Assembly (NCBI GenBank): GCA_029255685.2
Contig: CM055311.2
Span: forward strand, 59,609,048-59,673,047
Length of the DNA stretch: 64,000 nucleotides
Reading direction: 5' to 3'
DNA from: Silene conica
Lineage: Eukaryota; Streptophyta; Magnoliopsida; Caryophyllales; Caryophyllaceae
The translations under genes were made by a program, and so were the position numbers. Within the stretch, counting starts at the first letter, position 1; every line of letters starts with the position of its first letter. This document shows, in pieces, positions 1-12,100 of the stretch. The notes below the pieces were generated by a model. The model did no database searches, was not told the DNA's origin, and saw only the letters and a list, made by a program, of their open reading frames with translations.

Positions 1-2600
1 ATTTTAATAAAAGTCCAGAATGTTACCCTGATGTACGGGCTGTCCTCTAAAATGTGTTCTTCTTATGGATATAAAAACTTTATGTGTGATAACCTTCTGA
101 TTTAGCGTCCAATGCTTTTGGTTTCATGTTAAAACGACTTATATTTTGGGCGAAATAAATATTTTAGTCGACGGTGGTTAGATTGTTACGGCACAGCTCT
201 ATTTGACCAATGTTTTGAAACGTATTTAAACCATATTTATTGTTATGTATAGTTCCAACTCCAATATTTAATATATTCATTCACGTTTCCGAATGGTGAG
301 TCACGTAAAATCTTAACAAGTCGTTAATTAATAGTGGTTTTTGCAAGTTTCCTGTTTTATTGCTGTAAAGTTTATGTTCAAACTAATTTGTTAGAGATAA
401 CTTCCTTAAATTTTGCATTTTATTCTTTTTCCTATGATTAGAGAATCCATCATGTTCCTTGAGAACTATAATGGTCCATGAAATGGCTGAACGTTTATTT
501 AATTATAATTTTGGCCGTTGTAACATGATGTTTGATTGCTGGAATCGTAAATTATGTAAGTTTTATATAAAAGTCTAATCAAATATGATCTGTGTGATGT
601 GACCACGTGGTATCTTGATATGTCATTAGTAACATGTATAGTAGACATTTGAAATAAATATGAACCTCACTATAGGATAATGTAACACTGGCTGATTTCG
701 TCAAGTTTATATAAAATCGTTCAGTGATACAAACACTCTTATTTTCTAATATTACGACCTCAAAATAATGATGTGATATTTGTATGTGATGTCAAAATCA
801 TGATTATCTGAGGAGAGACTTGCCAAGTGGCAGAATGAAATTTGACTGGTAAACTGGTTATCATGATATAACAATCTAATGGTTATAGGTAATGGTGATT
901 ATTTTGAACAATGAGAATCATGTTGATGTTCTTTCATATATTTATGATATATCGTTGTCTGGTTCACTGAGATAATAATCTTTATAACACCTTCATGCAT
1001 ATGGTAAGTCACAAGTTGAATTGCATTTGCTATGTTTAAAATCTTATCCTAATCTATTGAGTATTAACTGGTTGAAATGTGAATTATGGAAATACTAGCC
1101 TTGTGACTTCGTTTACTTTTGTCGGTAAATTTTCATAGTTCATGAGTTACAATTTACAAGGACAAAGTTTTAGTAAAGAAGAGTCATAATGTCCCTATGT
1201 AGTCTTGTTTCGATCTATAGCATTTAATTTGTCTTTGATTCATGTTTATAAATTGTCACAAATTACCGCTTCAAGGTTTCAAAAGTTTTAAAGTTGTATT
1301 TCACAGTGATGATTATCCATGATGACGCTTGATCTTTTAATAATTATAATAATTGTTTGCAATATGACAAATTCTGTACTTACATGTTGATGAAAGCATG
1401 CCCGAATGCTTAATTGTTGCGCATTATATAAACCCTTATGTTGCAAGACATGTATTTTATTAGTCTCATGATAAATGATGTAAGTTGAGTTATACCTAAG
1501 TGATCTTGTTAACTTATTAATACCTGGAAATGTTAAACGATCTTGTGAGTCTATGAATTGTGTATATCTTGTGAGATATGTCAATGCTCCATGTTTCATT
1601 ACGTTAATAAATCTTGTCCTATGTGTTTTCTATAATATGTTTACGAACATGAAATGTTTTAATTTGTCAATTATGAACTATGGGTCTCTTGATTGTTTGC
1701 ATTGTTGAGAATATATTGATTTTGTGTTGAAATTTCAATGGTGTGTAAGTGTTAGCTACTCTGAATCTGTTTTACTACGTAACACGGTTTCTATCGATCC
1801 TAATACTCTTGTCATTGCTCGAGGTTATATATGTTTACGTGATTATTGCTATGGGTTTCTCGCGAGTAGTTATTTGAGTTGAATATTAGTATTTGTTCCT
1901 TTATTTTGGTTGTTAATATTTCCTTCTGATGAGATTGAGTTGATGAGAGTGAGTTGCTAGTGAGTCTAGAACAAAGACCATGGTTGTTTTTGTCTTGATA
2001 TTGGGATTGCATTTCAGTATTCTATCGCGTCGTCGTATTCTCTAATCTTGACTCGTGGGTGAGTAGCTTAGGGTTGACACTCTAACTGTGGAACAATTCC
2101 TTTAATAGAAGGTTTGACAATATTGACATCGAAATTGAGATGACAATTGGTTACTGGTGTTGAGTTATGAATTGTTAGGTCGTTGTGCCATATTGTGTTT
2201 TCGGTCCAGTGTGACCTTGGTTATTGAGTTATATTCCGGGTTTGAGATTGATATTGAGATGGAAGTATGGATTTGCGGTTATTCAGCCTGTTCACTCACC
2301 CCTTGTCTTTGGTCTTATATTCGACGACGAGTGTGATACTTGGTTACTTGAAGTAAGATGGTATGAGATAAAGTAATGAGTAAGACGGTTTATGAACTGA
2401 GATTTGCATAATGAGGTTACGGGGACGTAACCATGTCTTAAGGAAGATAGGATTGTAAAATCTTGATGAATTGCGATTTGGTTAATTGATATATTATGAT
2501 TGGTTAACTGAGATTTACCATATGTGGAGTCTCCTGTTTGATTGCTATTTTGTGACCAATGTCATGGTCCTTTAAGTGTCAGGTATTTTATTTAGTATGT
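1..2600. other. Gene-less AT-rich repeat-derived stretch
   Basis: No coding region can be supported here; the two open frames on the minus strand have no recognisable domains. A short motif near 1155-1175 (GGACAAAGTTTT followed by a purine-rich run and TGTCCC) resembles the motif near 2606-2645 (GGACAAAGTTTT, then a purine run and TGTAACATTTCG). Both look like the end of a gypsy internal region plus the first bases of an LTR. My reading is decayed LTR-retrotransposon sequence; the exact element is not resolved. Confidence 0.4.
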
Positions 2601-2763
2601 TAAACTTTGGGGACAAAGTTTTCTTAACGAGGGTAGAATGTAACATTTCGTGTTTTAAAGCTTATGCAAGCACTACTTGTGATGGCTTTATGCTTGTTAT
2701 ATGTTTCGTTACAGTTATGGGATGGTGAACTTCGGGACGAAGTTCCTTTTTAGGGGGAAAGAC
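2601..2763 (+). mobile_element. 3' end of a Tekay-like gypsy internal region with polypurine tract
   Basis: The sequence around 2728-2763 reads GGGACGAAGTTCC, then AGGGGGAAAGAC, directly followed by TGTAATACTCCG. A 'GACGAAGTTCC' motif followed by a purine tract and TGTAA is the usual junction between the pol end and the 3' LTR in Tekay/Del-type Ty3/gypsy elements. No pol reading frame survives upstream. The strand of the element is therefore plus. Confidence 0.55.
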
Positions 2764-5700
2764 TGTAATACTCCGTATTTTTTTATTTTAATTCTACTCT
2801 TTTATATCGGTGTTTTGTATGGTTATTCGATAATTTATATTCGATTATTCAATTATCAAAGAACGCTTTTATATCCTATAATAATTAAGCGAAGGGTCGA
2901 GAACGGAGTATAAATAGTATAATTCTACGTTTTCGTGATGGGCTTGGACTCGGGCTAAGGGTGGCACGTGTTGGGCTGAGTCGTGGTAATAGGTAGGGGC
3001 TGAGCAAAACCGGATATCCGATCCGGTTTTGGCATTCGGATCGGATATCCGAATTTGAAATTCTCAATTTTGGTGATCCACATCCGATCCGAATATTTCG
3101 GATATCCAATAATCTAGAATCCAAATATTCGGATATCCAGATTTCGGAAACCGGATTTGATCCAGATTTAAAAGTAAAAAAAGTTCCACAAAAGTTATTG
3201 GGCTATTGGCCAATGTGTTGTTGCAAACTAAAATTTCAGTGCATTTCACATTTTGCAACCCACTTTAAAAGGGGTCTTCGATGGCATAAATTACAAATCT
3301 TGAATCGTGATCACATAAATTATTAAATTACAAGTCTCGATCGCATGAATTATTAAATTACAAGTCTTTATTACAAATTTCAAAATATGTCTAAAATCCG
3401 CATAAACTAAACATGAAGTTTCTAAACATTTTTATATAATTTTTTTAAATTCGGATCGGATTCGGATATCCAGTTTTATGGAAATCTCGATCCACATCCG
3501 GTCCAGTTTATTCGGAAAAAACCGGATCGGATATCCATTTTAAACGGTATCCATATATTCGGAATTTTTTTCCGAAATTCGGATCGGATTCGGATAAAAA
3601 TTCGTATTGGATTTTTTTTGCTCAGCCCTAGTAATAGGAAACATGGAAAATAAATGAATAAAATAATTGGACTTAACAAACCTCATAAACCCTAAGCTAC
3701 TAACATCGACATAATATATCATACATCAACCCTACCTCGACTGCCCTTTATCTCGGAAAAACCCTAGTCACCACTTACCACGACTGCCTCAATAACGCTG
3801 CCCTAAACACCACCTTGACCACCGTGAATTGAAGGAGAAGAAAGAGAAAGATAATCGCTGATATAACAGCCCATCACCATAATCGTTTTACCTTGCGCAT
3901 CAATGTTTTCGTAAGTAATTTATCGCACCTTTTTATATCGTCATATCTGATTGCTATAGTGGTATACAATCCTTGTCATATGAATAAATTGGTTGTGATA
4001 CTTAAACCACCGTAGGACCACCATGGGTATCGTTTTAACCGCCACAAAGTCACACTCTATAAAAAACGTTGTTTCATCCCTTATACTTTGTTTCGTTTTT
4101 TATGTGTTTATTCAGTTGTTATTTCGATTATTTTGGGTACAAGTTCATGGTCTGAAGTAGTAGTAGGTTCGGGTAGACTGTGTTGGTGGTTTTAGGGTGG
4201 TGTGTGATGGTTGGGATACGGTATTTGACCTAGAAGGTAAAATACGATATAACAGTACCGGAAAACAGGGGCACGTGAGTATGCAAGTTTTATGCGGCTA
4301 TTTTGGGTGGTTTAGGAGGTGTCGAAGTCTGGTTTTTGTCACCAGGAGGGCGTGGGTGTTGTAAGGTGTCTAGAGGGGTGGTTGGTTGTGGTGGTGGTGG
4401 TGTCTGAAGGCTGCTAGAGGTGTATTCGCAAAGGGGCAGACGTGGTCACAACAGGTAGTGGTTGTGACCAGGGTGTTTTGGGACTCGAATCGAGGGCTTG
4501 TATGAGCGTGCTGAGGGTGTTGTTAGGGTTCAGTAGATGCACCGTGGTCCAGAGGTGACGACCACGGTGGTAGATAGTGATAAGCGGTGGTAGGCATGGT
4601 GGTATTCGAGTAGTTACAGGCAGGTGTAGAGAAGAGGAACAGCGGGTCGAAGTGTGTTGTTATGAGCAGGGGGTTTTGTTGCTTGTGTCGAGGGCTAGTG
4701 GGGGAGAGTCGGTTGTCGTGGTTGGTGTCAGTGGATGCGTCATAGTGTAGTGTTAGCAGCCACCAGGGGTTGGTGGTGGTTCAGGGGCTGTGGGGTGGTC
4801 GTTGTGGCTGTGTTGGGAGGGGCTGTCACGAGTCGGGCGACCGGATAATTGGAGGCTGTTGTAGTTGCGTGTTGGGTTGCGAGATCTGGGTTATGATTCC
4901 TACTCTTATCATTACTATGATTAGCACTATTACTATTATTATTTTTATTATTATTATTATTATTGTTGTTGGTGTTTGCTCTTATTATTATTATTTTGGT
5001 TATTTGATATTATTATTATTGTTAACATTAATATTGTTGTTGTTATGGTTATGGGTTATGGTATATGATAATATATTATTCATGTCATTATTGTATAAAG
5101 CATATTATTAGTAATTCATGGTTGTTAATATTGTTAGGGTATATTGTGAGGACAATAAGTTATATAAGTTATTGTTATGGATTTTATAATAATTGAATAT
5201 TTGATTATATTCCATAATTAGTAAGTTTATACATAGTAAGTTTGTTTTGAGTAATGATCGATATGTATAATTGGTTTAGGATAATTAATAAGTATATGGA
5301 CATGATGATATGAATACTTACATTCTGTTATGAGTAAATCGTTATGGACATGATTAAGCAATTAATTAGTGGTGTGTTGGTTATACGAATAGAGTGTGAC
5401 ATTAAGTACTATTGATAGGAACTAAGTTCGAGGTGGAATATTCCTAGCAGCTGTTCAATTGTCATCCTGCAATTTGAGGTAGGGGAATGGATCGAGATTT
5501 ATATTATGTCACATAATGAGACTGTTGTTTATTACGAGATTGGTATACGATGTTTATTATTGTTGTCGAGACGTTATTATTTATCTTGAATATTATTGTA
5601 TGATGTGGAGAGGAGAATTGGGTCTTGTGATATTGGGTCTTGTGATACGGGACTTGTGATATGGCCATGGGAGGTATGGTGTGATGATTGGTGTGGTGTG

Positions 5701-6167
5701 ATTGAAGGTGTGGTGTGATGGAAGGTTTGGTGTGACGGAGGAGAAGTGGTTGATCGAATGATATGGGGATGGAGGAGGATACAGTTCTATTGTTGTTTAT
5801 GTTTATTTGTTTTACCTACTCAACCTCGCGGTTGACCCTGTGTATTCGTGTGACACCTACGATGATCCGGAATGGGGAGTAGATTCTACAGGAAAGAGAC
5901 AGATGAGTCAGGAGCTGGGACGGGAATGTGAGATGCGGACTTGAGACCGACTTAGAGCTACATCACATATAGAGTAGTCGTCAGTTGTGCTTTTATACTT
6001 CTATGTAAATTCTGTAATAACAAAAGTTTAAATTTTATCAGTTTTATTTTATAAAGTACTGTGGTTGATTTACTTTGTTATTCACTACCTCGGATATTCC
6101 GAGATGGTAACAGCTCAATTTACTGAGGAGGTCTTGCTAAAGGCTCCTTATAAATCGGGGTGTTACA
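2764..6167 (+). mobile_element. Tekay-like gypsy LTR (3' LTR or solo LTR)
   Basis: It starts TGTAATACTCCG and ends CGGGGTGTTACA, the inverted-type termini typical of this LTR group. It is preceded by a polypurine tract, so it is probably a 3' LTR in plus orientation. A hAT element (2994-3630) sits inside, so the LTR proper is about 2.77 kb. A short tandem zone at about 5621-5755 repeats GGTGTGATG-like units. The stretch 5815-6167 is similar, in reverse complement, to the start of the LTR at 63053-64000 (shared motif around CTCAACCTCG.GGTTGACCCTGTGTATTCGTG, split here by variation), which shows they belong to one family. The 113-aa open frame at 4770-5111 is low-complexity LTR sequence and not a gene. 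Confidence 0.65.
2994..3630. mobile_element. Non-autonomous hAT-type element, copy 1
   Basis: Terminal inverted repeats read TAGGGGCTGAGCAAAA on the left and TTTTGCTCAGCCCTA on the right. They are flanked by a perfect 8-bp target-site duplication, GTAATAGG, at 2986-2993 and 3631-3638. An 8-bp duplication with TAGGG-type termini is the hAT signature. Both ends carry many subterminal copies of CGGATATCC / GGATCGGAT. No transposase frame is present. It is inserted in the LTR at 2764-6167. Confidence 0.85.
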
Positions 6168-6540
6168 ATCGCTCGCTAGCCTCAACGTAACCCCCTGCAA
6201 ACAGCATCAAGTACCTACACACATACAACATGTGCGCCACAGTCAGTGGGGAGTGACTAGAGCTCTTCTCATAGCCACCTATTGTCATACAATACCGAAC
6301 ATATAAATACAAGCATTATACTCCAACATAAACAAATCATGTGAAGTACTCCATTAATAATTCTTCTCAACATACTCATGTAAATAGATATCAAACCACA
6401 ACTCAAGTATATCTAAACACATTCAAACACGTTTCAGCAGTATATAACATTGTACCCCAACTCAGGCAAGTATATACAAATCAGCAGTATATAACACCGT
6501 ACCCCAACTCAGGCAAGTATATACAAATCACACACACACA

Positions 6541-6810
6541 CACGAACCATCCACGAAGGGGTTCGACCACAGAACAATGAACCAACCACTAAGGGGTTCA
6601 ACTAGGAGAAAGAACCACCCACGAAAGGGTTCGACAAGTGGCAGAACCAACCACTAAGGGGTTCACGCGGAACAGAACCACCCAAGAAGGGGTTCGCACG
6701 AAGAAGACAGAATCACCCACGAAGGGGTTCGTCCAGAAGAAGGAACCACCCACTAAGGGGTTCACACGAACAAACACAACGAACCAACCACTAAGTGGTT
6801 CCACAACCAA
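6541..6810. repeat. Minisatellite of about 8 units of 31-38 bp
   Basis: Each unit contains GAACCA.CCAC.AAGGGGTTC, a short stem (GAACC...GGTTC) with variable spacers of 12-18 bases. Roughly eight units are readable, from CCATCCACGAAGGGGTTCG to CCAACCACTAAGTGGTTCC. Open frames here on both strands (6598-6853) come from the repeat and are not genes. Confidence 0.85.
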
Positions 6811-6844
6811 ATCTCCAAGGAGGCTACTCACTAAACCACACTCA

Positions 6845-7290
6845 ATTCCTTAACTACAACCAATCAACACTTAGTTGACTTTGGAAGCTAATTTGAGGCG
6901 AGAGTCGGTCTTCCTTCCGGTTGCCCGGCCGGGGGGTCTTTCATCCTCAAATCCATTCCCGAACCCAACATAAATGTAGCCCAATATCTTGGGAACTACA
7001 ACAGACTAAATGATAAAAGGTCTACTCTTGAAAAGCATCCAATCGACACTTAATTGACCCCAGGAACTAAGTCGAGGGAGAGCCGGTTTCCCTTTCGATT
7101 GCCCGACCGGGGGGTCTCTATCCTCACTCCATTCCCGAACCCAATATAGTGCCGCCCGAACTCCGGGGACCTTAAACAAGCATACAAAGCATACGGAAAA
7201 GGAATCAACGCAATCAAACTTGTGAAACAAAAATTATGAAGCAAGCATAGCTAATTGGGGCTCCTAGCCGGTTGGCCACAGGCGGAGAGT
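6845..7290. repeat. Tandem repeat of about 180 bp, two and a half copies
   Basis: Two copies share the order: CAATC.ACACTTA.TTGAC, then GGTTGCCCGGCCGGGGGGTC (second copy GATTGCCCGACCGGGGGGTC), then CCATTCCCGAACCCAA. A third, partial copy begins near 7250 with TAGCCGGTTGGCCACAGG. It lies within the minus-strand LTR. Confidence 0.7.
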
Positions 7291-7599
7291 CTCAAATTAA
7301 ATAAATATACATCTCAAACCAACCATATGAGCCTCACAACATGATTAAAAATATGCTTAGACTCTTCACAAGCAAATCCCTAAAAGTTAACTATCTTCAT
7401 GCACAATTTCCGTAATCAATCCCTTATGAGCTAATCGACTCGAGACGGATAACCACGCTTCTTATGATGAATTTCCTAGCTCCAATATACATTTAAAACC
7501 AAGTACATATACCACCAAATATCACTTAAAACATCCTAAAAACAATTGGGAAACAAGCCCCCAAAACAGCTCGACAAACCGATAAACGAGCAGAAAGTT

Positions 7600-7690
7600 A
7601 CAGCGGTTTTTGCGCAGCCTGCGCAAGGGGATGCGCAGCTGCGCCTGGGCTGCGCAGCCTGCGCAATTTGAGGCGCAGCCTGCGCCCAAG
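7600..7690. repeat. GC-rich cluster of TGCGCAGCCTGCGCA motifs
   Basis: Near-palindromic GCGCAGCCTGCGC motifs occur at least three times in 90 bases, in otherwise AT-rich LTR sequence. The two open frames crossing it on the minus strand are shadows of the repeat. Confidence 0.7.
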
Positions 7691-8667
7691 CACGGGCCAG
7701 GTTGGTTTCGTGAGTTTCCTGCAATTCGACAATTCAATCTATTTTTCGACAAACACTTCTAAACCATGATTTCTAGTATCAAACCTATACTATCAGCACA
7801 TAACAACTCATAACAATCCCAAGTGTATCTCATATATAATCTTTGAACAAAATCAAGCATTTAAACAAGCATAACAATCAAAATCCCAAATTCTACCGAT
7901 CTTCATGTATACTCACAATTTTCATTCAAAAGATGAAATTAACATAATTCTTCAACAATTAACATGATAAGAAGTATAAAGAAGATAAAAACAAGCCTAA
8001 ACATGTTCCTAAACACAAGAATTCGTCCAAGAACACAACAAGCATGCTACTTTGACAAAAAGGCCGAGTTACTCATAATCGTCACCTTTAAAAGCGTTTA
8101 TGCTCCAAAATCTTCTTTAATTACAAAGCTATCAACTTCAGGATCCTCCAAACCAACCCCTACAACCAATGAAACGGAAATTAAAAGCCTAAAACGGAAA
8201 TTACCCAAAACAGCGTCTTTTTCGAGTTCGACGAAATTGAAATTGAAAGAGATAGAAAGCTTGGAAATCTCGCAAGGATTCCGAAAATGTAAGACTTACC
8301 GCGATTCGAGTTCGGGAAGGGGTCGAAATGTTGATTTTGAGCTTGAAGGAAAAGAGAACAATGATGTTTTCTTTTAATCAGTGAAAGGAAAAAAGAAATG
8401 AAGGTGATGTCCATGGAAAGGAAGCTTAAGTAGGGTTTAGGTTGTCCTTTCCTTTTATTTGAGTCGGATTATTTGTTTTGTGAAACGAGTTTAAGTCGGG
8501 ATTAGATATGCCAAGCAAGTAACATCTTAAGGATTGAAACACTCTTAAGACGGATCTTAACGGAAATCTTTAAAATAAATTTACGATTTAATAATAAAAT
8601 ATTATTATATTCCGCAAACTAAATTAAAATCATTAAAATATTATTTACGAAAATACGGGATGTTACA

Positions 8668-8847
8668 AGATAAGTAATCTTAAAAATTTACATATTGAAA
8701 TACTCTTTAAACTAATTTAGATGTTGTATTAGATAAAAATATATTATCGAAAATCAAACTTTTCAAACCTCACTTGCTTATAAGTTTGAAAATCCCCACA
8801 TCAAGTTGTTCTTGATTAAGAATTGATATTGAAAGACAACATTAAAA
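8668..8847. other. Short intergenic stretch, nothing recognised
   Basis: AT-rich sequence between the LTR end and a MITE. No coding or structural signal was seen. Confidence 0.5.
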
Positions 8848-9087
8848 CTTGAGAGAGCCGGTCTTTCAATAAATTATTGAGAGACCATTCTTTTGTACCC
8901 TTTTATTTGTATTTCGTGACCCTTTTGTCATTGATCGTACCATAGTAATTTCGTACCTATTTAGATAATAAATGTATCTATTTATCTTTAATCATGATTT
9001 GTACCAATTTTATTACTTTTAGTACCACTTTTTCTTAAATTTGTACAATAGTCTCTCAATAAGCTTATTGAGAGGCGGTCTCTCAAG
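8848..9087. mobile_element. Fold-back MITE
   Basis: The ends are inverted: CTTGAGAGAGCCGGTCTTTC on the left, and the reverse complement of GGCGGTCTCTCAAG on the right. Each end is itself a hairpin: GGTCTTTCAATAA pairs with TTATTGAGAGACC on the left, and CTCTCAATAAGCTTATTGAGAG is palindromic on the right. The target duplication is unclear, so the superfamily is left open. Confidence 0.6.
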
Positions 9088-11062
9088 AGACCTACTGGAA
9101 AGACAAATGCCCACCTTAGATAAAGTTGTTTGTGATTTGTGATGAATCATTTTAGTATATCACAATTTACGAATTATTAGCTAAAACATTTTTTTGTCAA
9201 AGAACCAAAACTTTTATATGTTAACGGAAATTTATTACTCGCACCAAAATCGCTCCTCTCATTAATTTTATTTTATTTACACATCTTATCATCTTTTTAA
9301 AAATCATGCATGTCTATAATTTTTGTTTTAAATAAATTATTTCCCTTTGTTAACATTCGTACCTTTAGTTAGTTAAATGTGCATGCTTTTTTTCAAATTC
9401 TTGTTTCATTTTATATCATAGCTGCAAATTAATGATGCTCGCAACTTACTGGTCTATTATGTTATTTGTTACCATACTTTACTTCATTTTGTAACTATGC
9501 TAAGAGAATGTTTTTATTGAGATGTTGTTTTCATCATATATCTTAATTAAAAGATTTTCTTTTTACTTTTTAAATCGATCACATGTCATTTTTTCGGAAT
9601 TATGTAATATATAGTTCGATAAAATTTATAACATTTTTTTTTTGCATTTTTAGAGAATTGTGGATGTGTTTGATGATGAACATTTTTCGGATAAAGATTT
9701 GTATCTTTTGAAAATGTTCATATGCATTTGTTGCATGATGAGGCACATAAGATATCATCAAGCTTTTAGATTGCCTAGTCACACAGGTAATCACCTTGGC
9801 ACTTGTGTAGTGAGCAAGATGAGACCGAGTCAGATTAACACTTAGTGAGTGTTCGAGATTATCTTTGCACATGAGTTGTATGGAAAAGATATTGACTCGT
9901 TATATAGTCGCCTTACTAAGTCTATGATGAGACTTTTGTAGTCAAAGTATGACAAGACACCCTATTTCATACTAAAGCTTTGAACCGAGTCACAAGTGTC
10001 AGATTGGATATGTGTTATCAATCTAGTGGCTTGAGTTAGATACTTGAGTAGTATCTAGACTTATGATTCACACGACATGGAAGCGTGATATGCCCACCCT
10101 AGTGGGAGCTATGTTGTGACACATATATCATACTATGTGTGTTAGTAAGTCGACCGTTAGGAGTGACAATGATTCCCTACTTTGTCATTGTGTGATCCTA
10201 TGGACTGTGTTGTCCAATTTTGTTCGGCGCCCTTTGATTTGGAGCTATGATATGAAGTTAATTCTTGACGTTGCTACTTTAATATGAATTCTAAGGGCCT
10301 AAAAGATTAAGGTTCAACGGATCATGTTAGGAAAACAGTTAAGTTGAGATGGATTATTATTAGTGTCTAAGGAATGATCAATTCAACTTCACCATAATTT
10401 CCTGGCCAGGGGTTATATTGTGTATATAACTATATGATTATGATAACAAATAGGGACTATGTATGCTAACGGTGATGTTTGGATGATTTGGGTACTGATA
10501 ATGTGAAAGTATTATGTTAGTTTTGATATAACTTAATATAACGCTCCTTTGTCACTTTATGGTCGCACACCCCATTTTCCGTATGAAACCTAAGAGATTG
10601 TTTATATTGGAGTTGTGTTGTCATAAACTTGGTTGTGTGACCAAGTGGGAGTATTAATTTGGCTTTGTGACCAAGTAAGGTGTTGCTTAGTTTATGTGAC
10701 TAAACAACAATATTAACATGGCTTTAGTGGCCGAGTGGGAGTATTGCATTTAATAGGATTTTAATAAGGGCCACAATCAATTTGGTTGTTTATTATCCTA
10801 TTTATCACCATATTAATCTACCCATTATTGTGTGACTTAATGAGTGTTTATGGTGCTTCTCTAATCTTCTTGTAACTCCTCTATGTGAGGTGATTATAAA
10901 TAAGATAAAATATGTGGTTTGTGTAATTATCATGTTCATCTTATACAACACATAATACACATGTCAACAAAATCATAAAGTAAACGGGAAAACAAATAAC
11001 GACAACAATTTTAGCATTCGGTAATACTCAATCGATGATTTTTTCACAATGTTTAGTCATAC
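9088..11062. other. Intergenic; probable copia-like LTR remnant in the right half
   Basis: No gene is supported; the overlapping frames at 9600-9872 have no domain. At 10620-10745 the phrase 'GTGACCAAGTGGGAGTATT' recurs three times in variants (10632, 10664, 10727). AAGTGGGAG is a common copia-type polypurine tract. The following 250 bp, with a TATA-like ATTATAAATAAGATAAAA near 10890, could be an LTR. Confidence is low because no partner LTR or coding part is visible. Confidence 0.3.
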
Positions 11063-11065
11063 TTA

Positions 11066-11360
11066 GGGGGTCGTTTGTCTACCCACTAAAAAACGTAGTA
11101 ATTTAAATTCACGTGAATTGCAAAATTGACCTTTTGTTTGGTTACCCAATTTACATAAATTTGAAGTTCCCATGAATTGCAATACATTCATAATGGAGGA
11201 AGTGACTTACCTAGGGCCCCTAGGTAAATGATAATGCCTACATGAATTGCACTTCCTACCTGACAATCAAACAATAGTTTCTAATTCACATGAATTCTAA
11301 AATCATGTGTTTTACGAATTCTTATGCAATACGAATTTCTACATGCAACAAAACGACTCC
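11066..11360. mobile_element. Tourist-like MITE (PIF/Harbinger type)
   Basis: Flanking TTA occurs on both sides (11063-11065 and 11361-11363). The terminal repeats are imperfectly inverted: GGGGGTCGTTTGTCTAC on the left and, on the reverse strand, GGAGTCGTTTTGTTGCATG on the right. An internal palindrome TTACCTAGGGCCCCTAGGTAA lies at 11211-11231. The 295-bp size and TTA duplication fit a Tourist MITE. Confidence 0.65.
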
Positions 11361-11884
11361 TTATTCTTTTTGCATGATGACATCAATCTCAAATCCATGA
11401 AAAGAGTTTAAATATTACTACTAATAAATACTCGTAATTAAGTAATACTCTATTTACAATAATAGTTCAAAAGTTTTAAGTTATTAGGGATATGAAAAGA
11501 GAAATGATCTAAAAGAAATTAATTGGACTAACATAAGATCCGGAAGGTTGAAGGATTGTCCGCATTGAAATCCATTCATTTAAAGCATTAGTCTGCGATA
11601 AGAATGAATATTTTAATTTACAAAAGGAAAAGTGTGGAATTATTATCATATGTCGAAAAGGTGCAACGTAACATGCATGTAGTATCGCTTAACATGTTTT
11701 TTTTTTTTATAATATTGTATAGATAGATAGATTTCTTATATAAAGTTGACATGTGATAATATTTTCCCTATTTATGTTACCTTTAAGGACCTTAGTTGAT
11801 TTATTAACATGCTCTATTACAAAAACAATCAACTAAAATGTCAATTTTAATTAAAAAATATGAAACTTGGATTATAATTTGTAC
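11361..11884. other. AT-rich intergenic DNA
   Basis: No gene, promoter or clear repeat was recognised apart from short homopolymer runs. Confidence 0.4.
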
Positions 11885-12100
11885 AGATTAGATCATTAAC
11901 AAATGAAATATCTATTATGCACAATTAATTTAAGAATAATGATGATATAATAACATTTATTGTACTAAATTTTAGTAAAGTTTATGTATAAATGTAGAAG
12001 GGTAGTTTAGTAATTGTTTGTGAGGTGAGGTGGCATTATAATATGCTAGAAAATTTAAATACTTGACAACAAGGCACTCAACATGTCTTTTAATATTATA
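11885..12100 (+). repeat. 216-bp direct repeat, left copy
   Basis: It begins AGATTAGATCATTAAC and ends TTTTAATATTATA. The same 216 bp recurs at 15103-15318 with about a dozen differences and no length change. Both copies contain the phrase GGGTAGTTTAGTAATTGTTTG. They look like two copies of one small element or of its end. Confidence 0.85.

Larger units (their letters stand above)
6168..8667 (-). mobile_element. Tekay-like gypsy LTR, minus orientation, interrupted on its left
   Basis: The right edge reads ACGGGATGTTACA (ends 8667), which on the minus strand is the LTR start TGTAACATCCCGT. The left part (from 6168) is similar to the LTR at about 56068-56160: both have CGCT.GCTAGC, then CACAGTCAGT.GGG. 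The LTR at 2764-6167 abuts it, so it was probably inserted into this one. Inside are a minisatellite (6541-6810), a longer tandem repeat (6845-7290) and a GC-rich cluster (7600-7690). No protein-coding region is recognised. Confidence 0.6.

Noticed and set aside
4770-5111. 113-aa plus-strand frame
   Set aside because: Its second half is low-complexity Ile/Tyr/Leu from TTA-rich LTR sequence.
6541-6810. Array of hairpin units resembling integron or CRISPR repeats
   Set aside because: It is a degenerate minisatellite inside a retrotransposon LTR.
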